A stretch of 64,000 nucleotides of DNA from Thelonectria olida (GCA_020736575.1 JAGPYM010000030.1:415847-479846); one strand, 5' to 3'. Shown: positions 11,713 to 25,013, numbered from the stretch's first letter. The notes: generated by a model from the letters alone, not told the origin. Made by a program: numbers and translations.

Positions 11713-14622
11713 ATGAAGTTCAACATAGAGTACGATCCGGCCACTCGCCTTTTCATCGACCCCTTCATCCCTGCTTGCTAATCATCCATTTGCCATGACT
11801 ACAGCGATCTGCCGGTGCTCTTCCCGTACCCCCGGATATACCCAGGTGCGTCCTCGAAGCTTCTCTTCTCTCACTCTCTTTCTAAATAGAAACTAACAGC
11901 CTAACAGAGCAATATGCGTGAGTTTACTAGCATCCTCGACAGACACGCAACTCAACGCTAACCGTTTCTCTCGTCGCGCAGCTACATGTGTGATCTGAAG
12001 AGTAATCATTCCCACCATTATTGAACTTTCCATCCCGGCCCAGTTCCTTTGGCTAATATTCCCCGTCACCGCATTAGAAACCCTGGATGCAGGGGGGCAT
12101 TGTGTCTTGGAAATGCCTTCGGGCACTGGCAAGACCGTATCGCTGCTGTCGCTCATTGTCGCCTATCAGCAATACATGCCTGAAAAGCGCAAGCTCATAT
12201 ACTGCTCTCGTATGGTTCCAACTTGTTACAGTCCTCCTGCCGCATGCTCATCCCATCCACTTAGGTACCATGTCCGAGATCGAAAAGGCCTTAGTCGAGT
12301 TAAAGTCTTTGATGAAGTACCGATCCGAGCAACTTGGCTATGAGGAAGAATTTCGCGGGCTTGGCTTGACAAGTCGAAAGAACTTGTGTCTTCACCCCTC
12401 AGTAAAACGAGAGAAGAGCGGTTCGGTGGTGGATGCGCGATGCCGAAGTCTGACTGCTGGTTTCGTCAAGGAGAAGAAAGATCGGGGTGAGAGCGTTGAT
12501 GTTTGTGTCTACCACGACGTATGTCTTACGGCGCCAGCATCTTCATGTACAAACTAATCATTTACGCAGAACCTCGATCTCCTTGAGCCGCACAACTTGA
12601 TTCCGAATGGAGTATGGTCCTTCGACGACATCCTCCGCTACGGTGAAGAACACAAGCAGTGCCCATACTTCACCGCCCGACGCATGGCAAGGACCCTGTC
12701 ACTTCGTTGCAAGGCCCGAGGAGCTAATTATTGTACAGATGCAATACTGCAACGTGGTCATCTTTTCCTACCATTACCTGCTGGACCCCAAAATTGCTGA
12801 GCGAGTGTCTCGAGACTTCTCCAAGGATTGCATCATCGTCTTCGATGAGGCTCACAACATTGACAACGTGTGTATCGAATCCCTCAGTACCGATATCACC
12901 GAGGATTCACTGCGCAAGGCTACTCGTGGGGCTCAAAACCTTGAGAGCCGAATCTCTCAGATGCGAGAGACGGATCAAGAGCAATTACAAAACGAGTATC
13001 AAAAACTAGTGGAGGGGCTTCGCGATGCGGACGAGGCTCGCCAAGAGGATGCTTTCATGTCAAATCCTGGTGAGTCTTCTCTCTTTTTCTTCACTCTTAT
13101 TGGCATGCCTAATCATCTCATAGCCCTTCCCGAGGACCTTCTTAAGGAGGCCGTACCAGGCAACATCAGGAGAGCCGAGCACTTCGTCTCCTTCCTGAAA
13201 CGATTCATCGAATATCTCAAGGTATATGCTCTTTGTGCAGAAGTCAGATAGGTGTCCTAACCTCAATCCCAGACCCGGATGAAAGTCCGCCAAGTGATTT
13301 CAGAGACACCCTTGTCATTCTTGGCTCATCTCCGAGAGCATACGTTCATTGAGAAGAAACCCTTGAGATTCTGTGCTGAACGGCTCACTTCGCTAGTGAG
13401 AACCCTCGAGCTTACAAACATCGAAGACTACCAACCACTGCAAGAAGTTGCCACATTTGCCACTCTCGTAGCAACATACGAAAAAGGCTTCCTGCTCATC
13501 TTGGAACCATATGAGTCTGATACTGCCGAGGTCCCGAATCCCATTATGCATTTCACTTGCCTGGATGCTGCGATTGCTATTCGACCAGTATTTGAGAGAT
13601 TCTACTCGGTCATCATCACCTCGGGAACCATGTCGCCCTTGGAAATGTATCCCAAGATGCTGGACTTCCCGACAGTAATTCAGGAGTCGTACAGCATGAC
13701 GCTCGCTCGAAAATCCTTCATGCCCATGATTGTCACCAGGGGAAGTGACCAAGCATCCGTTTCGACCAGCTTCCAAGTCAGAAATGAGCCGAGCGTGGTG
13801 AGAAACTATGGTAATCTTCTGACCGAGTTTGCGAAGATCACGCCTGATGGTATGGTCGTGTTCTTCCCCTCATATCTATACATGGAGTCCATCATCAGTA
13901 TGTGGCAGGGAATGGGTATTCTAGATGAGGTCTGGAAGTACAAGCTCATCTTAGTTGAAACACCTGATGCCCAAGAAACATCCCTTGCGCTCGAAACATA
14001 TCGCACGGCATGCTGCAATGGACGAGGAGCCGTGCTTCTGTGCGTGGCTCGAGGAAAGGTGTCTGAGGGTATCGATTTTGACCACCAGTACGGTCGTACT
14101 GTGCTTTGCATTGGCGTGCCTTTCCAGTACACGGAGTCACGTATCCTCAAGGCCAGGCTAGAGTTTTTGCGTGAAACCTACCGGATCAAGGAGAACGACT
14201 TCCTTTCCTTCGACGCCATGCGTCACGCTGCGCAGTGTCTCGGTCGAGTCTTGCGAGGTAAGGATGATTACGGAATCATGGTGCTTGCCGACCGGCGGTT
14301 CGGCAAGAAACGCGCTCAGCTTCCCAAGTGGATTGGTCAAGGTCTTTCTGATGCCGACGTGAACCTCAGCACAGATATGGCTGTCAGCGGTGCCAGGAGA
14401 TTCTTGAGGACGATGGCCCAGCCCTTTCGAGCTAAGGATCAGGAAGGTATCAGTACATGGGGATACAAAGATCTCATGGAGCACAAGGAAAAGATGGACC
14501 TAGAGCGCATCAAGGAACTCGAGGAGGAGGCCCAGAGGCCTCAGCCCGCGGCCCAGAACAACAACTTCGAGTTTGATGACGACGATATCGATCAGGATAT
14601 GATGGAGTTGGAGGGTTTCTAG
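11713..14622 (+). CDS. RAD3: TFIIH 5'-3' DNA helicase Rad3/XPD
   Basis: Iron-sulfur superfamily 2 helicase of TFIIH, used in nucleotide excision repair and RNA polymerase II initiation. Ten exons: 11713-11729, 11805-11845, 11908-11917, 11982-12001, 12078-12209, 12265-12518, 12570-12686, 12739-13069, 13124-13221 and 13273-14622, giving 789 residues with frame kept at each junction. It begins [20 protein letters not shown]. Walker A MPSGTGKT is at 42-49, the DEAH box at 233-236, and the four Fe-S cysteines lie in NLCLHP, DARCRSL, VCVYHD and QCPYF. Later motifs include [21 protein letters not shown] and QCLGRVLRG. The C-terminus is acidic. The 5' end is unusually fragmented, with a 10-nt exon, and the intron at 12687-12738 appears to be GC-AG. 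Convergent with the DDHD gene, 290 bp apart. Confidence 0.96.
12687..12738 (+). other. Probable GC-AG intron of RAD3
   Basis: The helicase reading needs ARRM followed directly by [17 protein letters not shown]. The only junction giving this is ATG/GCAAGG at the 5' side and TTGTACAG at the 3' side, with GCTAAT as a branch-like site. The 52 bp length fits the gene's other introns. No GT donor nearby restores frame without losing conserved residues. Confidence 0.8.
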
Positions 14623-14912
14623 ATTTCTTGCTCGGCCTGGTCTTCTAAGCGACCAAAATTGTGGCTTTAACGGGAGAAGGGAAAGGACATTAACATTTGT
14701 CTGCTAATTTCATTGGGTGTGTCCACAGGCTTAAAAAATTGATCCCGTCTATATTTCACGGATCCCTTTACCGTGGGGTATTCTACCAACCTGGATTCCT
14801 CGTAATAATTCTAAATTATTCCCATCGCTCCATCGCTCCAAGCCCAAGCAAAGAAAATCAAATGCTCCTATCGGTCAATCTTGGCAATAATATACTATAC
14901 ATAAAGGCTGGT

Positions 14913-17900
14913 CTAGTTGACCAGCAACCTCTTGGTAGCTTTGACGGCTCTCATGGCCGGAAGTGTGTACTTTCGGCCGGGCCGCCTTCCAATCTCGATG
15001 CACAGCATGCGAATGAAGTCACTGTTTGTCCAGTAACTCGAGTGTGCACTCAGCATGTTGAGATACTGAATCTCCAAAGGGCCGCCACCGGAGCGCAAAT
15101 ACCAGTCGATTTGTCCATTGTCATTAAGCAGAAACGCCTTCCTTTCGGCAATCTCTTCACGCGTGAAATCGTGAACATCAAGCTCCATCTGCGATGGGAG
15201 TCTCAGCGTCGTGGGTCTTTCTGGTTCCGTGGCGAGCAGGTGGGGAGCTGGAGCCATGCCTGGGACGACGATACGCACTGCGTCGCCGACTGACTTCCAG
15301 AGGGAACCGGCGAGGCCAGGAATGTACGCCGTCTTCAGGCTGCCAGCGTAATTGGGGTCGATGGCTCCGTTGAGGAGGTACGCAATAGGGTCTTCTTTGG
15401 CGAGGACGTTGTAGATGTTTTCGACAGCCAAGCATCCAAAGGTGCCGGCTTCTCCAACAACGCCCTCTGCGACAGTGTCGCTAGAGTCGGCGCCTGGCTT
15501 CATTTTACCATGCCGGGGCATCAAGGCACCTCTCTCGAGGAGAAGGAAGAAGCCTGCCGGGCTACCCGCTAGGAACAAGTTGGTTGTGTCAAACTCGAAG
15601 AAGCCAGTCTCAACCTCGGTCCGGGACAGATCGATTTTCGGCACAATGGTGGGTTGGCGCGAGAGAATCTCTAGGGCCATGGCACTCCCCAGCGAGTGTC
15701 CGATCAGATGGACTCGGCCATTCTCAGCAAAGCCGACATTGTTTCGACACCATAGACGATAGACCCTGTTCGCTTCTGACACCAAGGCCTTGATCATTTT
15801 GCTCTTGTGGTGCGACATGTAGAAGGGGATGTCGAACATGATATCTGAGATCATGCTGCGGACTGCTGGAATGGTGTCGGGCTCGATATCCTTGAGTCCA
15901 AAAGTCTCTGGATTGTAATTGTTCTTGTCTTCTTCCCCCATGGGACCTCCATCTTCAAATGACAGTCCCATCCTCCAATTTAGAGGCAGAATCATCATGC
16001 CGTTCTGATCCTCGCGGAGGACCTCTTGGACAATCGAGGATTTCATCTCAATATTTACCGATCGCCGGAATAAATTGATTGCATGTGTGAAATGAAAACT
16101 CTCCACTCGTTCGGCAAATTTCTGACCGATACCGTGAGCCACGAGAACGAGGTCGGTAACCTGGCCTCGGTCCTTTTCAGCTTTGCAAGCTGAACACACG
16201 TCTTGTCCGGTGCTCTCGTGAGATTGGTCTGCTGCAGAAACGCCTGGCTTGTTGGGCGTGTTTTTCTTGTGGTGTTTGCGTTCCCAGATGTTTCGATCGA
16301 ACCCTCTCACGACGGGCACTCCAAGAGCCATGCCTTTCATAATCTTCCAAACGGGACGTCTTCCGTAGTATGCCGACGGTCTGAGACTGGGCTTTAACAT
16401 ATAAGCCTCGGACGAGTTCTTATAGATGATGTGGTAGTTCAAAAAGGGCCGGGCCGTTGTCTCGTTTGTGACTTTCTTGTCTGGCGCAAAGTCGATGCAT
16501 CCCTCAGAGGCAGCTTCTCCTCGGAAGCATCTCGCTGCACAGAACGGATCTGTTGAGATTGTGTTTCCAGTCACCCCGTCTTCATTCCCAGGAGGAAGAT
16601 CAGTATCTTTAGGCCACAGTCGATGAGACACCTTTTCTTCGCCAAGGGGGCCAACGTCAATGGCGCATCGTATCTCGTCACTCCATGTCTCGGTCCACGG
16701 TCTCAGCTCCTGGTAGCCAGCCTCGAGCTGATTCGCGACAGTAGCAGGAATTGGAAGCATCGTGTCTCTGCGTCATGTCAGTCTGCTAATTTGGTATCGT
16801 GTTTATCAATTGAGGAATTGATTACCTGTAAAACCATGTTGCCCTCATGACAACTGCAACATCATTCACAGGTGACCAGTAGATGGGCTTCATCTGGAGC
16901 ATTGGGAGCGACACCATGTGTAGTCTCGAGACTCCAACGGCAACCTCAGCTGCGACTGGTCTATGTTCACCCTCCTTAGGCTTGACTGTCTTCTCCGTGG
17001 TTGTTTGTCCATAGCTCGTTCCGGCAGTCGTCGCAATTTCGATCTCGCCTTGTGTGACGTTATGCAGGGGGGTATCGCGGGGCAGCGAAGCTGAAGAAGA
17101 CTCGGGCTGTGCTTCGGGAGTCCCAACCCGCACAAAGGGCTTTCCGGAGATGCCGTCATCCGGGCCTGGTGGACGAGGAAAAGCTGGACTGCCGAGAGGT
17201 GTAGGTGTTCGCGGTGGGCGGGTTCCGGACAGGGATGATGAGCGAATGTGACCCTTCACGTCTATTCCACCAACTGCCGGTGGTGTTCCTTGACTTCGAC
17301 TCGTTCTACGACGGAATTCGGTTGTCTTCGGAATTCGAGAGATGGGATGTGAGGGCGGTGCGGCGCTAGATGTTGCCCGAGATCGATTGAGGGATACATC
17401 TGCGGTGGAGGGTCGGCTGTCGATGGAATCACCTGCCTCCTCTCGTAGGCGACTAAGTGATAGGACAACCTGGTTCACTACTTGCTCCAGGCCTAGTGAA
17501 GGTGTCTGCGTTCTGAGAAGACTACAGAAATTATTCTCAAGCTCCTCAGTTATATCGACGGACAACTCAGGGCAGCAGGCTGGCAGAGAAGTCGATGGGA
17601 GGGCATCATATGTGGCTATTGACAGATCTTGAGGCTTGTAGTTGCTTCGATGCTTGTCCCAGTGTTTTGCCGCGAGCTCCTGGACGATGGAAGCAAGCTT
17701 GTTGGCAACGGCGTGGGACGAGCGAGGGTCTAAGGCTTGGCCTCGTCTCACATCTTCATGGGCCTTTCTGCAGCCATCAGACATGAGGCTCAGCCAAGCT
17801 TTCTCTAGAGCATTATTATCGCCTCGGGCAAAGGGTCGCAGTTGACCCTTGCTGGCTCTCGACTCTGCGGTACCGGGGGCCGAGGTGGTGGATAGCGGGT

Positions 17901-18042
17901 CGTCGATGGGGATAACGGACGAGTAGAAGAACTGTGCCTCGACGGATGGCATGTCATCTTCCCGTTTGACGCGGGCAACGGGGGCCAAGCGGCATTTGGC
18001 CCCGTAGGTGTGCTGCTGTTTATTGTCGTCGGTGTTTGCCAT
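14913..18042 (-). CDS. DDHD-domain phospholipase (PA-PLA1-like lipase)
   Basis: Intracellular phospholipase A1 of the DDHD family (yeast Ddl1 and mammalian DDHD1/2 are relatives), acting on phosphatidic acid or mitochondrial phospholipids. Exon 1 is 18042-16826 and exon 2 is 16767-14913, with a 58 bp intron, giving 1023 residues. The N-terminal third has a region resembling family N-termini (EAQFFYSSVIPIDDPLS), followed by a long Ser/Pro/Thr-rich disordered stretch (about 210-310). A WWE-like segment follows (KPIYWSPVNDVAVVMRATWFY across the intron). The lipase core has LVLVAHGIGQ and the nucleophile elbow GHSLGS at 762-767 (Ser764). The DDHD region follows with FFLAGSPAGFFLLLERG and NIYNVLAKEDPIAY, ending at LSAHSSYW. 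No signal peptide is seen. The exact paralogue is uncertain. Confidence 0.88.
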
Positions 18043-19303
18043 GGTGATTGATGAACAATGTCGTCATTGAGGACAATGATCCAGTCACATCGAGCCTGGA
18101 GCAGCTGGTGCAGACGGCGTCTGGGTTCTCGACTGGTCCATAGATGCAAGACTGGTTGACATTAGCACGGCCATGCACCATGGACAGAAAAAAGAAATTG
18201 TCGACAAGGTGCTGGCGACGTACGTGGTCTCTGGTTCACCGACCTTAGTTCTTTGACCTGATGACGTGGGAGAGTGCTAGACCGCAGACGATCTCATGCT
18301 GCCTTTAAAATATGGGCCTGGTTTGTACCACGTGGGTACCTCTAAGTAGTCCAGCTGCCAGTCAAGGTACTTGTTTTGGCGTTGGCGGTGAGGGCGATAC
18401 TTGGGCTCTAGCGTGAAGCTACCTTGGATACATCAAAATTCCTTGATGCATGAATGTTCTCAAGTTCACATGCAACCCTGATTTGGTCTAAATCAGGCAC
18501 CAATTGAAAGAGGAAGCGGCCTGAGCAGCCAGACGTGCTGCCCTGGAAAGCCATTCGATTCTTCCCTACCCTGGACTTGACCGTGTCGTCTGAATCGTTC
18601 ATCGTCTCGATCTGAGATGCAAATCAATTAGCGATGAATCTGCGATACGTGCATGAGCTTGGGATCTGAATCTGTTTGTCTTCAAAATGGCGCTAATAAC
18701 CATGTCATAAAATCATGGTTTTATGTCTCAATCTTGGCATGCCTACGACGTCGGGTTACCGAATGTGGCCATTAGAGATGGGGTTACGACGAGGACTCGA
18801 CATCAAGGTGAAGCCACAAAAAATACCACAGAGATGTAGTTATCAATTTCTCAAGAGCAATACTTCTCTGGCTCCACGAAATCTCGTGCCTGTCCGCTCC
18901 GCTTACCCCACTGTTGACGCATCTCCAACTCCACTTCACGCCTCGGAAGAGGGGTTTCAAGGTAGACGGGCAAAGGCTTCTTCTTCTTCATAGTTAGCTT
19001 GCCGTCTCGGTATCTGAAATCTGGTGTTGTTTCCGTACTTCCGAGTATCTAGATAGGCATCAGCCTATGGTTGATCCTAAGATCCCAAACATGCGGGGAT
19101 TCTTTTCCGAGGTGGGTATGAGTCGAGTTGAAGAGCGGACCGAGGAGACCAGATGAAGTCGACAAGCTCCTCGGAATCGGTTATGAGGACGGCAATGACA
19201 CCGATGACTCAATGTCCCAAAACATGACCAAATAAGTATTCGCTGCACAGTTCCAGTCAGAAACCGCATTTAATTGCGATAGTAATCGACACTCTAGATC
19301 AAC
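18043..19303. other. DDHD lipase-AKR divergent intergenic region
   Basis: 1.26 kb promoter region. At 18699-18722 two short inverted repeats overlap (ACCATG/CATGGT and CATAAAA/TTTTATG). No supportable gene; a plus-strand 92-codon frame at 18715 has no recognisable feature. Confidence 0.5.
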
Positions 19304-20840
19304 ATGGAATACACAAGGTAGACAGATGTGGGCTCCGTGTTGCGACAATGGACAACAAACTGACCAGCTGCTTACAGACTTGGCGAGAGCGGCCTCAAGA
19401 TCTCCAAGATAATCATGGGATGCATGGTCTTTGGCACTTCCAAGTGGGAGGGCTCACCCTGGACCCTTGACGAGGAAGAGGGAGTCGAGTTGCTCAAGAA
19501 AGCATATGACTCCGGGATCAATACCTGGGTATGCATCGTCGTCACCAACAGCGGCTTCCTTACCGTTCGGAGCTGACTGACGCATCAAATAGGATACGGC
19601 CGACCTGTACTCGAATGGAGCGTCCGAGATCATCGTCGGGAAGGCCTTGAAGAAATACAACATTCCGCGGAGCAAGGTTGTTATTCTTAGCAAGGTTTAC
19701 TTTCCCATTGACGAAGGCGAGGGAACCCGCGTCCCTCCCGTCAACGATGGAGCAGTTGTAAACCAGATGGGCCTTTCGAGGAAGCATATATTGGATGCAG
19801 TGGATGGATGTCTTCGACGTCTCGACACGGACTATATTGGTGAGAAGAGTGTGATTCTTCATGTTGCATTGTGTTTTGGAAGGTAATGTACGAATACGGA
19901 AACCTTTCTTGGCCGCCAAGCGGTGGTCGAGGGATTCTGGAGAGAGACTGGTCTTTCCACCCCACCAGCTTGCCGGGGTAGTTATTCCGTGCTTCCTCAA
20001 GACCTCCCTATGCTGGACAGTATTTTGTGGCTCCGCAAGAAACGGTACCGTTTTGGCTCATCCATGGCATTCCTAAAGCAGACAGCTGCGGAGAATGACC
20101 AGGGTTTTTTATTCCAAATGGCCCAAAGAGAATTGGAGAAGGGGATCTGCGTCTTTTTGGTGCCTGTCACACAAGACCATGAGGGTCTTTTCCACTGCAG
20201 CGTGCTCTGCGTTTGCTGATGAATGGGTCCTGATTTCTCTCTAGACGTTCTCCAGATCCATCGCCTGGACCGCGACACGCCCCCAGAGGAGATTATGAGA
20301 GCGCTGCACGACGTGGTGCAGTCAGGCAAGGTGCGGTACATTGGGGCCAGCTCCATGTGGACGTGGGAGTTTGCGCGGCTGCAGTATCTCGCCGAGATGA
20401 AGGGATGGACCAAGTTCATTTCGATGCAGAACTTTTACAATCTCGTCTACCGCGAGGAAGAACGGGAGATGGTTCCGTTTTGCAAGGCCACGGGCGTTGG
20501 CGTCATCCCTTGGTCGCCGCTGGCTCGGGGCCTTCTCGCCCGACCCTGGGGCACTGGCGACAGCGACCGCGCCCGCAACGACAAGTACAGCGCCGTGTGG
20601 AACGCCGGCGCGAGCCCAGAGGTTGTCGGCCGAGTCGACGAGCTAGCTAGGAAGAAGGGTGTCAGCATGGCTGTGGTCGCGACGGCGTGGTCGCTGCACA
20701 AGGGATGCTGCCCGATCCTGGGTATGAACAAGCCCGAGAGGATTGACGAGGCGCTTGGGGCGCTCCAGCTTCGGCTGACGGACGAGGATGTCAAGTTCCT
20801 CGAGGAGGAGTACAAGCCGCGAGCAGTGCAGGGTCATTGA
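19304..20840 (+). CDS. Aldo-keto reductase (NADP-dependent oxidoreductase)
   Basis: Soluble AKR of the yeast YPR127W/aryl-alcohol dehydrogenase-like group; substrate unknown. Exons 19304-19317, 19378-19528, 19593-19839 and 20245-20840 give 335 residues. It starts MEYTRLGESGLKISKIIMG, the usual AKR opening. The catalytic tetrad is visible: D56 and Y61 in DTADLYSNG, K89 in ILSKVYF and H143 in LQIHRLD. The cofactor end has IPWSPLARGLLARPWG and the later helix ILGMNKPERIDEAL. The third intron is 405 bp, far longer than the 60-64 bp introns elsewhere in this gene, but removing it exactly rejoins I-D-V-L-Q-I-H, so it contains no needed coding sequence. The gene is divergent from the lipase, with no operon-like partner. 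Confidence 0.9.
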
Positions 20841-21910
20841 CCTTGACATGGAGGAAGATGAGGAGCATCCACAATCCGTACTACTTTTGATCGATGGCAT
20901 TACTATTGACTACCCTGTTCTTTTTGCCGTAACGACCAAGTAACTAACTATTGAACGACTGTCCATCCTCATCAGTAGACTGACTAACTTGACCGACCTG
21001 CTCTCGGACATTCACCAGCGGGGACATGGCCGGAATAACATCTGACGATTACGACCTACCCGACGAAGTACCTACCTATCTCACAATAGTAGGACTTTGT
21101 AATTAGCAGCAACCGTACGGATACGGAATACGTCTGGCACTTTCTTCATGTAGCCCACAGGGCGGCCATGCCCTGGTCTGGCCTTTGCCTGGCCTCTGCT
21201 GCATGGCCCGTCTACGTAGTAACTCCCCCCCCGGCTCGGAGGATTCTAGGCAATGGTGCACTGCATTTCCTGGGCGCGAACCAACCCGACCCTTCTTCTG
21301 CAGGCGCAAGCAGGGCGCAGCGTGATTCAGGCGGTTCGGCGGCAAAACGGGCGCCTAGCTGCCACTTTGTACAGGCTGATCCCCTCGATTCTCCCACCCG
21401 GATGGAGGAAAATGAGTCGAGGCCGGCAGCCTGCACGAGCTGCAGAGGCAAGGGTTGTCGTCTTGATTGGGGCAAAGCTCACCGTTGACTCGGCCAGTAA
21501 TCGAAGGGGACCCCCTGGTGCGTAGAGCTGAGCAATGGTGTCAATCCCAAAAGAGGTGTCCATACCTGCCAAAGACTCGAGATTCGAGAGAAGGAGTGCT
21601 GTCATCATGTCAGGCCACAATCGGTGCTTGTCGGCTTGACGTAGGTGATTTCTGGCACGCGCTCCACGCGCGTAAGTCGATGGGCGCCTGTTCCGGCGTG
21701 GACATTTTCTCGAGTTGCACAAGCGCTAGATTCAACGCCATGGCCCGCCGTTGTGCGAATAGTTAACTTGTTCTGCAGTGTTGACCGATCCGGGGAGGCG
21801 TGGAGGTGAAGTGAAGACGAGAGGGGGCGATATCGCAAGTCAACAGCAACGTGACACGACGATAGAGCGTGTACGTACTTGGTAGTTTAGACTATAGCCG
21901 CATTTCGTGT

Positions 21911-21958
21911 CACACACACACGCACACACATGCACACACACGCACACACACACACACA
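21911..21958. repeat. CA dinucleotide microsatellite
   Basis: A 48-base run of CA units with three CG or TG interruptions. It is intergenic. Confidence 0.9.
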
Positions 21959-22595
21959 AACTCGATAACCAAGGCGTCCGTGAGAGAGAAGAGGTGATCC
22001 ATGTCCGTCATTGTCCTCGAATCTCCACAAGGCGGCCCGAGAGAGCCTTCCAGGCCCACACAGCCATGACACTTGACACCGAAAGGAGGGACAAACTCAG
22101 AGGGTGGCTTGGACTGGCCCGCACTGGGCCTGCACTGGGCCTGCGATGGCTTGCAAATGGGCTTGCTCTGTTGGTGATCAAACCAACATGAAGAAGAAAG
22201 TCCAGTCCACCATCTGCATGCGAATGTCTTCAGATTTGTCTCACAAGCCTTGGCTTTGTGCCCTCGGGCCAATAAAGAATCTCGGAGGCGGTCCAGGTCA
22301 ACTCCGAAGAGAGGGTCCAGAACGGCCAATAACGTCAACTTGTCTCAGTCGTGGGAGTGAGATAAGTCTGTCTCTCAACAACTCTCATCGATGCTCAAGA
22401 CAATCCCAAGCCAGGTATCACTGTTAGTCCCAATCAAGGGAACGGGCGCGTACGACGTGATGTCGAGCGGGCCGGTGACGGTCCCAATGAATGCATGATG
22501 GACCGACAAGTGTCTGAGCGGCCCCGTTCGACAAGACTGGAGTGGCCACTGGGATGATGGTCTGGCATTTTGATCCGCCAAATATTCCGAGCGGG

Positions 22596-22874
22596 TACAG
22601 GTACAGCTACAGCTACAGCCTGGGCCCTCAACATGGATGGATCGCCAGCATCAGCATCAGCATCAGCATCAATCAGGGTCGTAGGGCCGCGTAGGGTCCC
22701 CCCTTCCTCCTGTGATTGCTGCTGCTCCTCCTCCTCCACCTTGCCAATTATTCGCTTCCTCCCCCAAATTGCAAGATATACGAATGCATGGGGACGTCAA
22801 CTTGTTAGGGATATCCCTTTATGGACAATGCGCTTTGACCTCTTCCAAGCTCAAGCTCAAGCTCAAACTCAAAG
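22596..22874. repeat. Cluster of three 6-base tandem repeats
   Basis: Within 280 bases there are three unrelated hexamer repeats: TACAGC-type units at 22596-22620, CATCAG units at 22646-22673 and AAGCTC units at 22846-22874. All are short (about four to five copies). They lie in non-coding sequence. Confidence 0.8.
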
Positions 22875-25013
22875 ACGCCAGTCCGCCCTGTTGGGCCTCG
22901 TAGGTGGGAACTGCCTCGGTCGGTGTCTTGTTTTGTTGGCCTTTTTTTTTTTCTTCCTTTTTATTCTTCTTCTCCACCAGAGCTTCTTCCCGGAGTCTTG
23001 CTTGCCAAGGCCAGCCTACCTCATCGCCAATAATCATTGTCACCATGGCATGTGTGTACGAATATGTGCGTATTCAAGTATTGTATGGATGTAAGATGGT
23101 GGCTGAAAATGATGGCCAACACAAGGTCGTATCCTGGATAGGAAACTTCCGACTTTGTGTACGGATCATCCATCAATCAATCAATTGATCAACCAATTTG
23201 GAAGGAAGTTGAAAGCGGTTGTGCATCATCACCATCGGCCGAGACCCTCAACGACAAGCCCCTTCGCCGCTACCAACCTCGTCGGGGAATTGTGCAGCAC
23301 TGACGATGAGCAGCGTCCGCGTCCGTGCCCCGGGGGGGAAGGAAAGAAGCACCCCCCCCATTTGAGAAAAGAACCGTTCCATCGTTAATCCATCCGTCGA
23401 TGGGGGAACTAGGGGAACCACTGGGGAATTGGCCACAACGCCCAACGCCTCCAGTGTCATTGCTTGCCCGTCCAGGGTGCTGAAGCCGTACTTGCCCGTT
23501 ACCAGTACCGTTGCGGAGGGAAGCCCTGATGAATGATCCGTGCCACCTGTATGAATTAATGGAATTTTGGACAAGCTGTCGGCTGCGTTGCGTTACATCA
23601 AGGAGAGAGTCGTAGCTCCTCGCAAAGTCCCTGGAAGTGCCATGGCAAGAGCGACAGAGACAACCTAAGAAAGAAAGCAAGCAAGAAAGAACGACGACCC
23701 TCCTTTTTTTTCCTCGCTTCATCCACTCGGAGCGCCGGCCCTGGAACGCTTCTTGTTCCTGGTCATCGTCCATTCCCGTCCTGTCGGACCAGGCTACGTC
23801 CTGTTTTGGTTCCTTTGACCTCTGGCCCTGTCGTACGGTCGTTTGAACTGTATCTGATCTAGTTCGGGATAGGTTTGGGGGCCTGCTTGATGACTTTGGG
23901 GCAATCTTCTTTCGCCCTGTCAAGCGTCTTGGCTTTGAAAGTACCCCCAGTCTCGCACCACCACTGATGCCAGCATGCGAATCAATGTCTCTCTGCCTAT
24001 CCGTACACGACCAAGGTATGTACTTCGTACGGGCTCTTTAACCCCTCCGTGCTGCTAGCCCCGATGTCACCTATACGTACTGCTCCAGTAACTCGATGTG
24101 CACTTTCAACATGCCCTGGCACTCGACATTTACGATGGTGGGCGCTACACCACGATGACAGCTCCCACGCGATCCATCTGTTGATCGATGCGCGCCTGTT
24201 CGTTTACTCCTTCACAAGCAAACAAGCGAGCGAACCCTGCAAGGCACAATCCAAGTCCGAGCCGGCTCGGGCCTCGTCCAGTGTTGGTTCCGGCCGGGTC
24301 ATTTATTTTATTTTTTTTAGGCGGGCGAGCTAAATCAATCCAACGACCGGCGATTGACTCTACGTACTCGGATTATTCATACGAATAACTACTTTGTCTC
24401 AAAAGGACGGGAAATCAACAACCTGATCATCCTCATCTGCCGTCTGCCGCTCATATCGCTCACAGGCCCAGGAACTCCCTTGCAGCTCACCAACTACGGG
24501 CCCCAGCCAGCCATTGCTGTCACGAATTAACCATGACAGTGACCACACCCCTCGGACCAGGCCGTTGGAGCATGGATCATCGACACAACCATCACACCTC
24601 GCACGGTTCTGTTCAAGTTGGTTCCTCCTTGTGGAGAAACGACTTGGCTTGTTCATGGGCACCCAGGTCCTTGGACCCATGTGGTCCCAATCTATGGACG
24701 GTGGGCACTTGCTGCTCTATGTATCGCCATTTCATTCTATCCTTCTCTCTCCATCTCCATCTCCATCTTCTCTTCGAATTGTTGGAGTCTTCTCTCGCAT
24801 TGTCTCTGCGTGTCTTGTTACATACACTCTTCTCTCGCTCACCCTCTCGCCCTCGATGCTCCCTCATTGCGTCTCTTGAGTCCACTTACTATGAACACCC
24901 TACCTTACTTCGTACCGCTCACGTCTCCGACTTCCATAACGGTACTTTGTCTGGATGAATGTGATCCTTCGACCATGGCACCCACACACTCATTCGCTCC
25001 CTCTCTCACTCTC

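Noticed and set aside
18699..18722. Overlapping short inverted repeats around ACCATG/CATGGT
   Set aside because: Only 6-7 base arms in AT-rich intergenic DNA; expected by chance.
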